Source: JBOHTO01 sp050733695 (GTDB lineage: Bacteria; Gemmatimonadota; Gemmatimonadetes; Gemmatimonadales; Gemmatimonadaceae). Taken from it: a DNA stretch of 58,028 nt. A model generated the notes under the pieces. That model ran no database searches, was not told where the DNA came from, and saw only the letters and a program-made list of their open reading frames with translations. The stretch covers positions 1 to 58,028 of the forward strand of contig JBOHTO010000151.1 of the NCBI GenBank assembly GCA_050733695.1, read 5' to 3'. Below are positions 50,988-58,028 of the stretch, piece after piece (the stretch's first letter is position 1; every line of letters starts with the position of its first letter). The position numbers were made by a program, and so were the translations under genes.

Positions 50988-51997
50988 GTGCCCGACAACC
51001 GAACAGAGCGCCTCCGCACCACGTTCGAGAGGCCTGCGAGTCGAAGCTCGAACCCCGCCGCTGACGTGCCGGCGGCCACGCTGAATCGCGGGAGCGAGTA
51101 TCGTGCGGCGACATGCCGCGGAATGTGACCGCCGGCCACACGAAGCGCCGCGCAATAACCTGCGCGTTCGGCCTCGTGCAACACCGTGGCGGTGGACAGT
51201 CCGAAGGGATAGGAGAGCCACGGAACGACAGCGGTAAAGCGCTCACGCAGCCACCGGAGCGGCCTGACGAGTTCAGCGCGAAGTTCCCCGGCCGCGAGCC
51301 GCGTCAGGTTGCGGTGGCTCCAGGTGTGTGAAGCGAGGCGCAGAGCCGGATGAGACTCCACCGCTCGATGCAGACCGGCTTCGTCCGAGATGCGAAGGCT
51401 CGGCAGCACTTCCAGCGTGACGAGTCCACGTTCGATCGCCCAGCGCCGGATCTCCTCGTCGCTTCCGCCCAGATCGTGAATCGCGTGGTCGCGGACTTCA
51501 CCTGGCAGACCATCCGCGCCCGTTGCCAGCGCGTCCCACCACGGTGCGCGCATTCCGAGGAGTGCAGGCGCGACGAAGATCGTCGCGGGCATGCGCCGGG
51601 CAAGCAGTTCGCCCACACCCAGGGTGACGGCGCCATGGTACGCATCATCGAAGGTGATGGCCACGGCAGGCCGCCTGTCGTCCCCGGCCGGCGACAGGAT
51701 TTCCTCGAGAGGCACCACGCGGTAGTGCCGCTCCAGCGCATCCAGGTGCGACGCGAACTGGCGACGCGTGATGTGCAGCGACCGGTCGCCGGCCGGTGCA
51801 GACTCGTCTGGCACGACGTTGTGGTAAGCGAGTACGACAGCGCGGCCATTGTGGAGGCGGCGCGCGACGGCTGCGGGCCCGCCACGGAGAAGGAGCAGTT
51901 CCGTTGCCGCCTTCAGCCCGCCGGTCAGAGTCCCGTATGGCGCGCGGACCGGCGAGCGACGCGGGCCGATGCAGAACGATCCGCTGGAAGCGGTCAT
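50984..51997 (-). CDS. NodB-type polysaccharide deacetylase
   Basis: 337-residue carbohydrate esterase 4 family protein. VLAYHNVVPDES is the typical entry, AITFDDAYHGAV gives the TFDD motif with catalytic and metal Asp, and LASHTWSHRNLTRLA gives the H-x3-H metal ligands. It removes N-acetyl groups from hexosamine in polysaccharides; exosortase loci usually contain one. ATG 51997 overlaps the ligase stop (ATGA). The frame extends far upstream (to 52942), but that part is antisense-like and without homology. Confidence 0.92.
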   Translation of the reverse strand: MTASSGSFCIGPRRSPVRAPYGTLTGGLKAATELLLLRGGPAAVARRLHNGRAVVLAYHNVVPDESAPAGDRSLHITRRQFASHLDALERHYRVVPLEEILSPAGDDRRPAVAITFDDAYHGAVTLGVGELLARRMPATIFVAPALLGMRAPWWDALATGADGLPGEVRDHAIHDLGGSDEEIRRWAIERGLVTLEVLPSLRISDEAGLHRAVESHPALRLASHTWSHRNLTRLAAGELRAELVRPLRWLRERFTAVVPWLSYPFGLSTATVLHEAERAGYCAALRVAGGHIPRHVAARYSLPRFSVAAGTSAAGFELRLAGLSNVVRRRSVRLSGT

Positions 51998-53466
51998 CGT
52001 GTTCCCGCGAGCCCGCCACGCATGCCGCCGAACGTCGCCCGAGTCCGGGCTGTCGCTGCGGCGCGGGTGGGAAGCCGTCCGTCGTTCCGACTGGTGCTCT
52101 CGCCGCCGCCTTCCCGCCGCTCTCGCTCGACGACGGCATCGACTCCGGCGATGATGCCGAAGAGGGTGTAGATGAACGCCGAATACCCGTGAGAAACGAA
52201 GAACCCGCCGACGGCGTAGCCCACTAGAGCCGCCTGCAGTGACTGTCCGAGGGCGAGTCGCGACGCTCGGTCGCGCGGCGACAGGTATCCGCCCAGATGG
52301 ATGCGGCCCAGGCGTCGATAGCACGCTGCGAGCGTAAGCAGAAAGAGGACCAGCCCCGTGACTCCCAACTCGGCGCCGATCTGCACGAATGAGTTGTGCG
52401 CCGCAGACAGCTTCCATCGCTCGCCCAGCGCCCGTTGCTCGCCCTGGGGAGTGAGCTGCAATTCCGCCGCTGGGAACTGCCCGGGTCCCACCCCCAGCAC
52501 CGGATGGTCCACCATGTAGCCGATACCCCGCTTCCAGATCTCCATTCGGCCCGTCTCCGAATTGCCGATGTAGTTCTGGTCCTCGCTCGGATGCAGCAGT
52601 GTCGCCATTCTCTCCCAGTATCCCGATCCCGCAGCGAGGATGAAGGCGGCGATCAGCAGACCGCCCACGCCTATCCGGGTTCGCGATGGTACTGCGCGAA
52701 ACGCGACCAGAAGATAGGCGCTGCACCCCAGAAGGCCGAGGAAGCCTCCTCGCGAAGATGACCGTATCAGAGCCCAGCACAGCATGCCGACAATGCCCAG
52801 TAGCACGAAGCGACGCACCGGTCCACGTGCCTGGTGAAGAAAGAACAGCACCAGCGGGAGCGTACAGACGATTAGCGTGGCAAAGTCGTTGCGATCCAGG
52901 TACCACAGATCGTTCAGATTGCCGCCGAGGATTCCGTTCCACTTGAAAACGATGAGCGTGTAGATCGTGGCGCCGAAGACGTGGACCAGCAGCATTCGCT
53001 CGACGTCGACCATGGCACGGACGTGCGCGGCAATGAGGAGGGCCAGCAGCAGGGTCTTGACATGATCACCCAGCAGAAACCGCTTCGCACCGGCAGGCTC
53101 GAGGCTGAATGCCGCCGAGATGGACATGAGAACGAAAATGGCGATCAGGAGCAGGGGAATGGGATGGCTCAGGACACGCGCTGTGCGCCGGCCGTCTCCA
53201 TCGGCGAGAAAGAACGCGTATGCGCCTGCCGTCGCGATCGTGGCAGCCTGGAGCGTGACCAGCACCAGGAAGAGATTGGAGAACCTCCAGACGTAGATCA
53301 GGATCATTGCCGCCAGGCAGCACTGCAGCAGGTCCCACGATGGTGACCGCACGAGGCGAGTCGAAGCCCGGGCCAGAACCGATGGATGCCCGGCACCGAC
53401 TACCGGCGCGCTTCCGCGCCTGGCGCTGCTCGGTGGCAGCAGACGTGAATCGGCGACTCCGCTCAC
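51994..53466 (-). CDS. O-antigen ligase/polymerase family protein
   Basis: 490-residue polytopic membrane protein with about ten to twelve helices. The Wzy_C signature is present: IRSSSRGGFLGLLGCSAYL, then GIGYMVDHPVLGVGPGQFP and AHNSFVQIGAELGVTGLVLFLL. In exosortase loci such proteins are proposed to polymerise the repeat unit or to attach glycans to exported proteins. GTG 53466 overlaps the GT39 stop (GTGA). The C-terminal 40 residues are a basic, non-conserved tail. Confidence 0.9.
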   Translation of the reverse strand: MSGVADSRLLPPSSARRGSAPVVGAGHPSVLARASTRLVRSPSWDLLQCCLAAMILIYVWRFSNLFLVLVTLQAATIATAGAYAFFLADGDGRRTARVLSHPIPLLLIAIFVLMSISAAFSLEPAGAKRFLLGDHVKTLLLALLIAAHVRAMVDVERMLLVHVFGATIYTLIVFKWNGILGGNLNDLWYLDRNDFATLIVCTLPLVLFFLHQARGPVRRFVLLGIVGMLCWALIRSSSRGGFLGLLGCSAYLLVAFRAVPSRTRIGVGGLLIAAFILAAGSGYWERMATLLHPSEDQNYIGNSETGRMEIWKRGIGYMVDHPVLGVGPGQFPAAELQLTPQGEQRALGERWKLSAAHNSFVQIGAELGVTGLVLFLLTLAACYRRLGRIHLGGYLSPRDRASRLALGQSLQAALVGYAVGGFFVSHGYSAFIYTLFGIIAGVDAVVERERREGGGESTSRNDGRLPTRAAATARTRATFGGMRGGLAGTR

Positions 53467-54974
53467 GGAACCCTCGCGGCGAGGGCGTCCGGCGCACTCC
53501 CGCCACACCACTTCACCTCGACCAGATACCTGCGGTAGTCGAAGCGCGCGCCTTCGGTGCGCAGCGTTGTCCGGCAGTGCCCATCAAGCCATGCGGTCAT
53601 CCCGGTGTCGGCTTTCGGGATGCCGTAGCGCGCGACCGGCCCGACGTACCAGAAGCCGGACGTTACCGCAAGTGCCTGCTCCAGGAATTGCGCACTGGGC
53701 TGTATTTCCTGGAAGCGAAGCCCGGGTGCGTAATGCCGCTGGATCGCAACGGGCCCACCCACAACCCATGCGTCGCCGGCGTTACGCTTCAGGAAGTCAT
53801 AGGCGGGCCGATAGTCGAATCGAGAGCCATCCGACAGATGGGATGCGACCCCAGGAATCGTCGCCGCCGTCAGCACTGCGATTGCGCCGACGAGCACAGC
53901 CCGCGAACGCTGCCGCGCGTGTTCGCCAAGGCTCTGCACCAGGCCGCCGATCGACACGTAGAGCAGCGGCAGCATCGCCATACCATAGTCAGCATAGACG
54001 TTCGTGATCATGGAGGCGAGCAGGAGCAGCACGACTGTAGCGGCGCACCCCGCGAGCGCGAGCGCCGCCCATTGGCGTCCCTGCGACGCCGGCGAGACGA
54101 GCATTGCCGTCATCGCCACCACTCCCGCGACGGCGACGACGGGTGAGATCCACTGGATCATGGCCGGAACGAGGCGCAGCGTCGCGACCAAGCCGCGGCC
54201 ATGACCATTGAACAGTCTTTCCTCGAGGCCCGTGACAAGGAAGGCAACGGTCAGACCTGCGCCGAGCAGCGCAAGCGGCCCCCAGAAGAACGTCCACGCC
54301 CGTCGCGTGGGCCACGATGGCGACCACGATCCCGAGGGAGAAAGCAGCGGGACCGCGATAGCGACCCCGACAAACGGGAACACGAGCGTTGGATGCACAA
54401 GCGCGCCGAGGAGGCACGCGGCCAGCGCGGCGCCGTAGTCCCCTGCGCGATCGGTCCGCACGGCGCGGAACAGGAAGAAGTACAGAACTGTCGCCAGCAG
54501 GTAAACGAGTGTCCAGTATCGCGCGAACTGGCTCGCGTAGAGATGCCATGGCGACAGCGCGACCAGGAGGGCGGCGACTGGCGCTGCGCGCTCGCCGAAG
54601 ACGTCCCGCGCCAGCCGCCACGTCATCCAGACTCCGAGCAGCCCAAAGGCGAACGGAAGAGCACGAAGCGAGAGCGGGCTCGGCGTCGCGACCTGGAGGA
54701 TCAGGTGCTGCAGAAAGAAGTACACCGTGCGCGTGGCGAAGCCGCGCGTGATCCCCTCGGCGTCGCGAAGTGTGTACAGCTCGTCCTCCTCGAACGCCCA
54801 GTCCGTGAGTCCCCAGAGCCTCAGCATCGCGGCGCTGGCGAGGATGGCCAGGAGAATCCACGCGGAGCGGTCGCGCGCATGAACGAGCGACGGGTTCGTC
54901 TCCGTGCCCCTGTGTGCGGCCGGCCGGGCGAGGGCGGGCACTGCGGGATGGTCCAGCAAGGCGCGAGTCAACAC
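53463..54974 (-). CDS. GT39/PMT-like membrane glycosyltransferase
   Basis: Roughly 503-residue GT-C fold membrane protein of the ArnT/PMT_2 type that uses a lipid-linked sugar. The first periplasmic loop has the acidic motif WAFEEDELYTLRDAEG with the catalytic Asp/Glu, followed by about ten helices (for example ALPFAFGLLGVWMTWRLARDVFG and SPWHLYASQFARYWTLVYL). Start uncertain: GTG 54974 is chosen; a TTG at 55004 would add ten residues. It begins the four-gene set followed by ligase, deacetylase and ATP-grasp with 4-bp overlaps. Confidence 0.87.
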   Translation of the reverse strand: MLTRALLDHPAVPALARPAAHRGTETNPSLVHARDRSAWILLAILASAAMLRLWGLTDWAFEEDELYTLRDAEGITRGFATRTVYFFLQHLILQVATPSPLSLRALPFAFGLLGVWMTWRLARDVFGERAAPVAALLVALSPWHLYASQFARYWTLVYLLATVLYFFLFRAVRTDRAGDYGAALAACLLGALVHPTLVFPFVGVAIAVPLLSPSGSWSPSWPTRRAWTFFWGPLALLGAGLTVAFLVTGLEERLFNGHGRGLVATLRLVPAMIQWISPVVAVAGVVAMTAMLVSPASQGRQWAALALAGCAATVVLLLLASMITNVYADYGMAMLPLLYVSIGGLVQSLGEHARQRSRAVLVGAIAVLTAATIPGVASHLSDGSRFDYRPAYDFLKRNAGDAWVVGGPVAIQRHYAPGLRFQEIQPSAQFLEQALAVTSGFWYVGPVARYGIPKADTGMTAWLDGHCRTTLRTEGARFDYRRYLVEVKWCGGSAPDALAARVP

Positions 54975-55314
54975 TGATCTCGTTCTGACGTGTGCGAGAG
55001 GCAAGCTGCTCGTGCGCGCCCCTCACCGAGTGGAAAACGGCTCGGGGGATGCAAGTTCATAACCCGAAACGCGTCTCGCCGATCGACTGAGAGCGGCATT
55101 CGGCACCGTCGCGCCCATCGGGCAAGCGATTGCGATAAAGGATCTTGGACCATTCCCGGTGGCGTCCTGGTGGGCCGGCAGCGCCGGGCAGAGTGGCCGG
55201 AACGCGTACGCGCCACCCCGGTGTTGCGATACCGCAACGATTGCTGCTCGGTTCGTGCAGTCTGCCCGCGCGCGTTCCCGATGACGCAGCCCGGGTTTGA
55301 ACCGGCGCGCCACA
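54975..55314. other. Intergenic region with a small palindrome
   Basis: About 340 bp between two minus-strand glycosyltransferase genes with no convincing gene. A perfect 6-bp inverted repeat, GTTGCG (55223-55228) and CGCAAC (55233-55238) around ATAC, could bind a regulator or be part of a promoter for the GT39 operon. The stretch CCGGTTCAAACCCGG on the minus strand near 55290 looks like a tRNA T-arm, but no tRNA fits. Confidence 0.5.
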
Positions 55315-56613
55315 TTATGCAGGGTCTGCGACTGCACTCTCCGAAGGTGTGCCTCGCTTTCGGGAAGCAAGCGTGCGCATTGTGCGAAGGGCGTGTTCGA
55401 ACTCGTGGTTCCAGTTGTACCCGGAGAGCACCGCCCGGCGCGCCCGCTGTCCCATCGCCGCGACCTCCTCCGGCGAGTTCTTCAGTGAAAGGATGATCTC
55501 GGCCACCTGCTCTTCCGTGGCGTCCTCGGGCAGGATCACGCCGCAGCGGGCCTCCTCCACCACGCGCCGCGTTGGTCGCATGGGCGTGGACAGCACGGCC
55601 AGCCCGGCTCCCATGTACTGAAACAGCTTGACCGAGATGGTTGTATTCGTGAACTGGCTCACGTCGTAGGCGATGATGCCGACCGAGCCTTGCTGGAGCC
55701 ATCGCATGACGTCTTCAGGCCGAATGACGCCCGCAAAGTGCACGTGGTCGCGGATTCCGAGTTCCTCGACCAGAGGTTCCATCTGGCGCCCACCGCCCAC
55801 GATGAGGCGGATGTCATCGTCGCGCCTGATGACATGCGGCAGGGACCTGAGGATGAGTTCCAGCGAGCCGACGCCCGGGCTGAAGAGACCGATGAAGATC
55901 AGGCTGAATGGGCCCGCCTTTTCCTGCCCACGTTCCGGCGGCAGTTCATCGAGCGCCGGTGAATGGCACAACACGCTGATCCTGCCGCCGCGCTTCAGCT
56001 TCGCCGGCAAGGCGTCCAGCCGCTCGTCAACGACCACCCACACGTGTTCGGCGAGCATGATGCAGAGGCGCTCCAGCCACAGCACCAGAAGACTGCTGCG
56101 CATGATGTAATGCCACGAGCGCGTTCTGGGGTACAGCTTCACCACTTCCGGATTGTTCTCCTGGAGATCGAGGATCACGGGTGTCCCCAGCAGCCTTCCC
56201 GCGAGGATGACCGGAAGTGCAATCCGTAGGTTGCTGGAGATCAGCAGGTCGGCGCGCTCCCTGCGCGCCATTCTCAGCACGAAGAGAACCCAGAGAGGGT
56301 TCAGCGGCGAAGGTGCGCTCAGCAATCGGTACATCCCGGAGCGCAACGCATAGGAGAAGCGATGCACGGTCGCGTATCCCAGATCCTCCACCACTGGACG
56401 CTTGCGGGAGTTCCAGCACAGAATCGACACGTGGTGCCCATGCTCGCGGAGCGACGTGGCCAGTTTGCGCGGACGCACTTCGCCGATGCTGGGATAGTCG
56501 TCCTGGCTCACGATCGCCACACGCAGCCCGTCGCCGGCATGTCGCGGGTCTGAGCTGGGCCGCGAACCGGCGTAGGAGCCGGCGACCTGGGTGTGAGGAA
56601 ATCCGGTGCGCAC
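55315..56613 (-). CDS. GT4-type glycosyltransferase
   Basis: 432-residue GT-B glycosyltransferase. N-terminal VAIVSQDDYPSIGEVRPRKLATSL replaces the usual Gly-rich loop; the hydrophobic PVILAGRLLGTPVILDLQENNP follows; the donor domain has SLIFIGLFSPGVGSLELIL, VIRPEDVMRWLQQGSVGII and ISVKLFQYMGAG. It is separated from the GT39 operon by 340 bp but lies immediately (2 bp) after the SGNH gene, with which it is probably cotranscribed. Sugar specificity is unknown. Confidence 0.9.
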   Translation of the reverse strand: MRTGFPHTQVAGSYAGSRPSSDPRHAGDGLRVAIVSQDDYPSIGEVRPRKLATSLREHGHHVSILCWNSRKRPVVEDLGYATVHRFSYALRSGMYRLLSAPSPLNPLWVLFVLRMARRERADLLISSNLRIALPVILAGRLLGTPVILDLQENNPEVVKLYPRTRSWHYIMRSSLLVLWLERLCIMLAEHVWVVVDERLDALPAKLKRGGRISVLCHSPALDELPPERGQEKAGPFSLIFIGLFSPGVGSLELILRSLPHVIRRDDDIRLIVGGGRQMEPLVEELGIRDHVHFAGVIRPEDVMRWLQQGSVGIIAYDVSQFTNTTISVKLFQYMGAGLAVLSTPMRPTRRVVEEARCGVILPEDATEEQVAEIILSLKNSPEEVAAMGQRARRAVLSGYNWNHEFEHALRTMRTLASRKRGTPSESAVADPA

Positions 56614-56615
56614 GC

Positions 56616-57896
56616 TCAGCGTCCGGACACCGCGCCGGCACCGCCAGCCGGCGTGACGCGTCGTACGTCGGTCGATACCGCGCTCGGTCTGGCCGCAAGG
56701 GTCATCGATGCGGATAGCACACCCGACGCGAGCAGCGCGTCGGCCATGCCCCGCCCCATTATTGCCGCCCCGGCATCATTAAAATGAATCGGATCGCCGT
56801 CGCTGTAGAGAGACCGGCCGATGATTCCGAAACGCTCCGTGTCGATCAACGGCGCCGAGAACTCGTGCGCAACGCGACGGATGGTCGCGTTGTACCGGCG
56901 ATAACCAGCGAAGACCAGCTCTGGTGACGCGAACGGCACGGTGAGGCGCCAGTTCCGAAGCGACTCCGGCTCCACTTCGGCAGCGGCAGGGTCGTTGACC
57001 ATGACGACCGGCGCCATCACCACCGGAATTCCGAGACTTCGCGCCGCGGTGATAAAGAATCGCAGATCGCGCTCGAACTGGGCTGCGCCGTCACCGAGCG
57101 TCGCCTCCAGCGGTGGTGTGGCCGCGCCGCTCTGCTCTTTGGCGGGCGGGGTCAGGCGCCGGAAGCCGAGTGCCTTCCAGCGGGCGAGCACCTTGGTGTA
57201 GAGCAGCGAATGCCCGGCGAGCCAGCTGCCCCATGGCGTCACGGTGTCGACCGCATCCGGACGTGCGCTCGCAGCGCCGGCATCGCCGGCGGCCTGGCGC
57301 CGAAGGGCCGAGAACAGATCGTTGTGTGCGTGGTAGAGGATGATGACATCGGGGTCATACGCGAAGAGTTCCGTCTGCAGGCGAATCACGTTGTCCATCA
57401 CCCGGTAACCCGACACGCCGGCGTTGATCACCTCGATGCGCTGGCCGGGGACGAGCTGGCGGAGCCGCTCGGCGAGTCGGGCCGGCCAGGTCCGGTCGTC
57501 GCGCGAAACGAAGCCGTCAAACGTGGTCGAGGCGCCGACCGCCATCACGCGGGTGACACCGGCCGGCTTGGCGACCGAGACCTCCGGGCCTCGCATCCCC
57601 TGTCCGTTCACATGTACCCAGTCGAAATAGTTGTAGCCGCGGACAAGGGCGTGTCCAAGACGAGCGTGCTGGTAATAGAGCAGCGGCATGGTGCCCGGCA
57701 CGCTCTCCCGTCGTACTTCGCGAATTCGGAGGAGCCCCTCGCCGATCAACAGGCCGAGTCCGAGGGGGACGACCACCAGCACCAGCAGCAGGGTTGCCTT
57801 GCCGCTGCGACTGATCCCTGCCGCGCTGGCGGAGGGAGTCGTCACGCAGGGGGCGCTCGACGCGGTGAGCGCGTTGCGGTGCGATGTGAGCCGCAT
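56616..57896 (-). CDS. Membrane-anchored SGNH/GDSL-hydrolase-like protein
   Basis: 426-residue protein with one N-terminal membrane helix (about residues 33-52, LLLVLVVVPLGLGLLIGEGL). SGNH blocks are clear: block I VMAVGASTTFDGF (G-A-S in place of G-D-S), block II INAGVSGYRV, block III YHAHNDLFS, and block V DGDPIHFNDAGAAIM with the D-x-x-H pair. GGAG precedes ATG 57896; the frame upstream to the window edge is not conserved. Acetyl- or acyl-esterase or transferase activity on polysaccharide is likely. It is the third SGNH-type protein in the locus. Confidence 0.87.
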   Translation of the reverse strand: MRLTSHRNALTASSAPCVTTPSASAAGISRSGKATLLLVLVVVPLGLGLLIGEGLLRIREVRRESVPGTMPLLYYQHARLGHALVRGYNYFDWVHVNGQGMRGPEVSVAKPAGVTRVMAVGASTTFDGFVSRDDRTWPARLAERLRQLVPGQRIEVINAGVSGYRVMDNVIRLQTELFAYDPDVIILYHAHNDLFSALRRQAAGDAGAASARPDAVDTVTPWGSWLAGHSLLYTKVLARWKALGFRRLTPPAKEQSGAATPPLEATLGDGAAQFERDLRFFITAARSLGIPVVMAPVVMVNDPAAAEVEPESLRNWRLTVPFASPELVFAGYRRYNATIRRVAHEFSAPLIDTERFGIIGRSLYSDGDPIHFNDAGAAIMGRGMADALLASGVLSASMTLAARPSAVSTDVRRVTPAGGAGAVSGR

Positions 57897-58028
57897 CGAA
57901 GCTCCGGGGTGGATCGGACTGGTAAGGTCGCTCCTGCGCCGGCACGCGCCGCGGGGGGCCTCGCGGAACGAGTCTGGTGACGAGCGTCGACGGGCGCCAC
58001 AGCAAGGCGTGTGCGCGGGATGCACATC

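Noticed and set aside
50984..52942. 652-residue version of the deacetylase starting at 52942
   Set aside because: The first 315 residues are opposite in nature (Arg/His-rich, no motif) and overlap the well-supported ligase gene; the ATG at 51997 gives a standard deacetylase with a 4-bp overlap.
55270..55345. tRNA-like T-arm (CCGGTTCAAACCCGG) on the minus strand
   Set aside because: No matching 5' acceptor strand, D-arm or anticodon arm is found in the 70 nt before it, and that part lies in the glycosyltransferase coding end; the fifth stem pair is also a mismatch.

Overview
The window is a 58 kb piece of a GC-rich, gene-dense bacterial chromosome. Gene content suggests Gemmatimonadota or a relative: type IV pilus motor genes, many secreted peptidases, a MoxR/DUF58/DUF4129/DUF4350 membrane-biogenesis set, exosortase/PEP-CTERM sorting, and frequent GTG/TTG starts with 4-bp stop/start overlaps. 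The phylum is an inference; no rRNA or tRNA gene was found.

Layout: (1) 1-3800, pilB (5' end cut by the window), pilT, pilC. (2) 3836-5584, a decayed trypsin-like protease and two adjacent VapBC modules, the first with a frameshifted toxin. (3) 5732-11245, secreted M20, M61 and M24 peptidases with small membrane proteins and dispersed palindromic repeats. (4) 11549-18928, a MNT-type nucleotidyltransferase, an RDD-SpoIIM fusion, and a convergent five-gene operon ending in MoxR and DUF58. (5) 19054-23770, a VTT membrane protein, an AlkA-type glycosylase, a broken UdgX-type uracil-DNA glycosylase, a PEBP protein, an SDR and an acyl-CoA dehydrogenase. (6) 23965-29709, metH plus a homocysteine methyltransferase/MTHFR fusion behind a SAM-II-type riboswitch and attenuator. 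(7) 29796-35345, tandem repeats, an orphan TIR protein, YggT, a secreted prolyl oligopeptidase and a PEP-CTERM protein. (8) 35814-58028, a large exosortase-associated exopolysaccharide locus.

The most interesting part is in the polysaccharide locus. Five overlapping minus-strand genes (43560 to 38832) encode an MBOAT acyltransferase, a 37-residue membrane microprotein ending in F-V-Y-T-G-F, a membrane-anchored SGNH-like protein, an FkbH-type HAD enzyme and an acyl carrier protein. This is the part list of the Dlt teichoic-acid D-alanylation machine (DltB, DltX, DltD, activating enzyme, DltC), with the adenylating enzyme replaced by an FkbH enzyme, a family known to make glyceryl-ACP. I infer a Dlt-like system that puts a glyceryl or related acyl group on an exported polysaccharide. 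Around it lie exosortase, EpsI, AsnB-like amidotransferase, three GT4 and one GT39 glycosyltransferases, WecB, an ATP-grasp ligase, a polysaccharide deacetylase and an O-antigen-ligase-type polymerase.

Other themes are gene decay by internal deletion or frameshift (protease, vapC, udgX, probably the PDZ of the M61 peptidase), three convergent gene pairs whose 3' coding ends overlap by 34-50 bp, and short repeats scattered through the first 34 kb.
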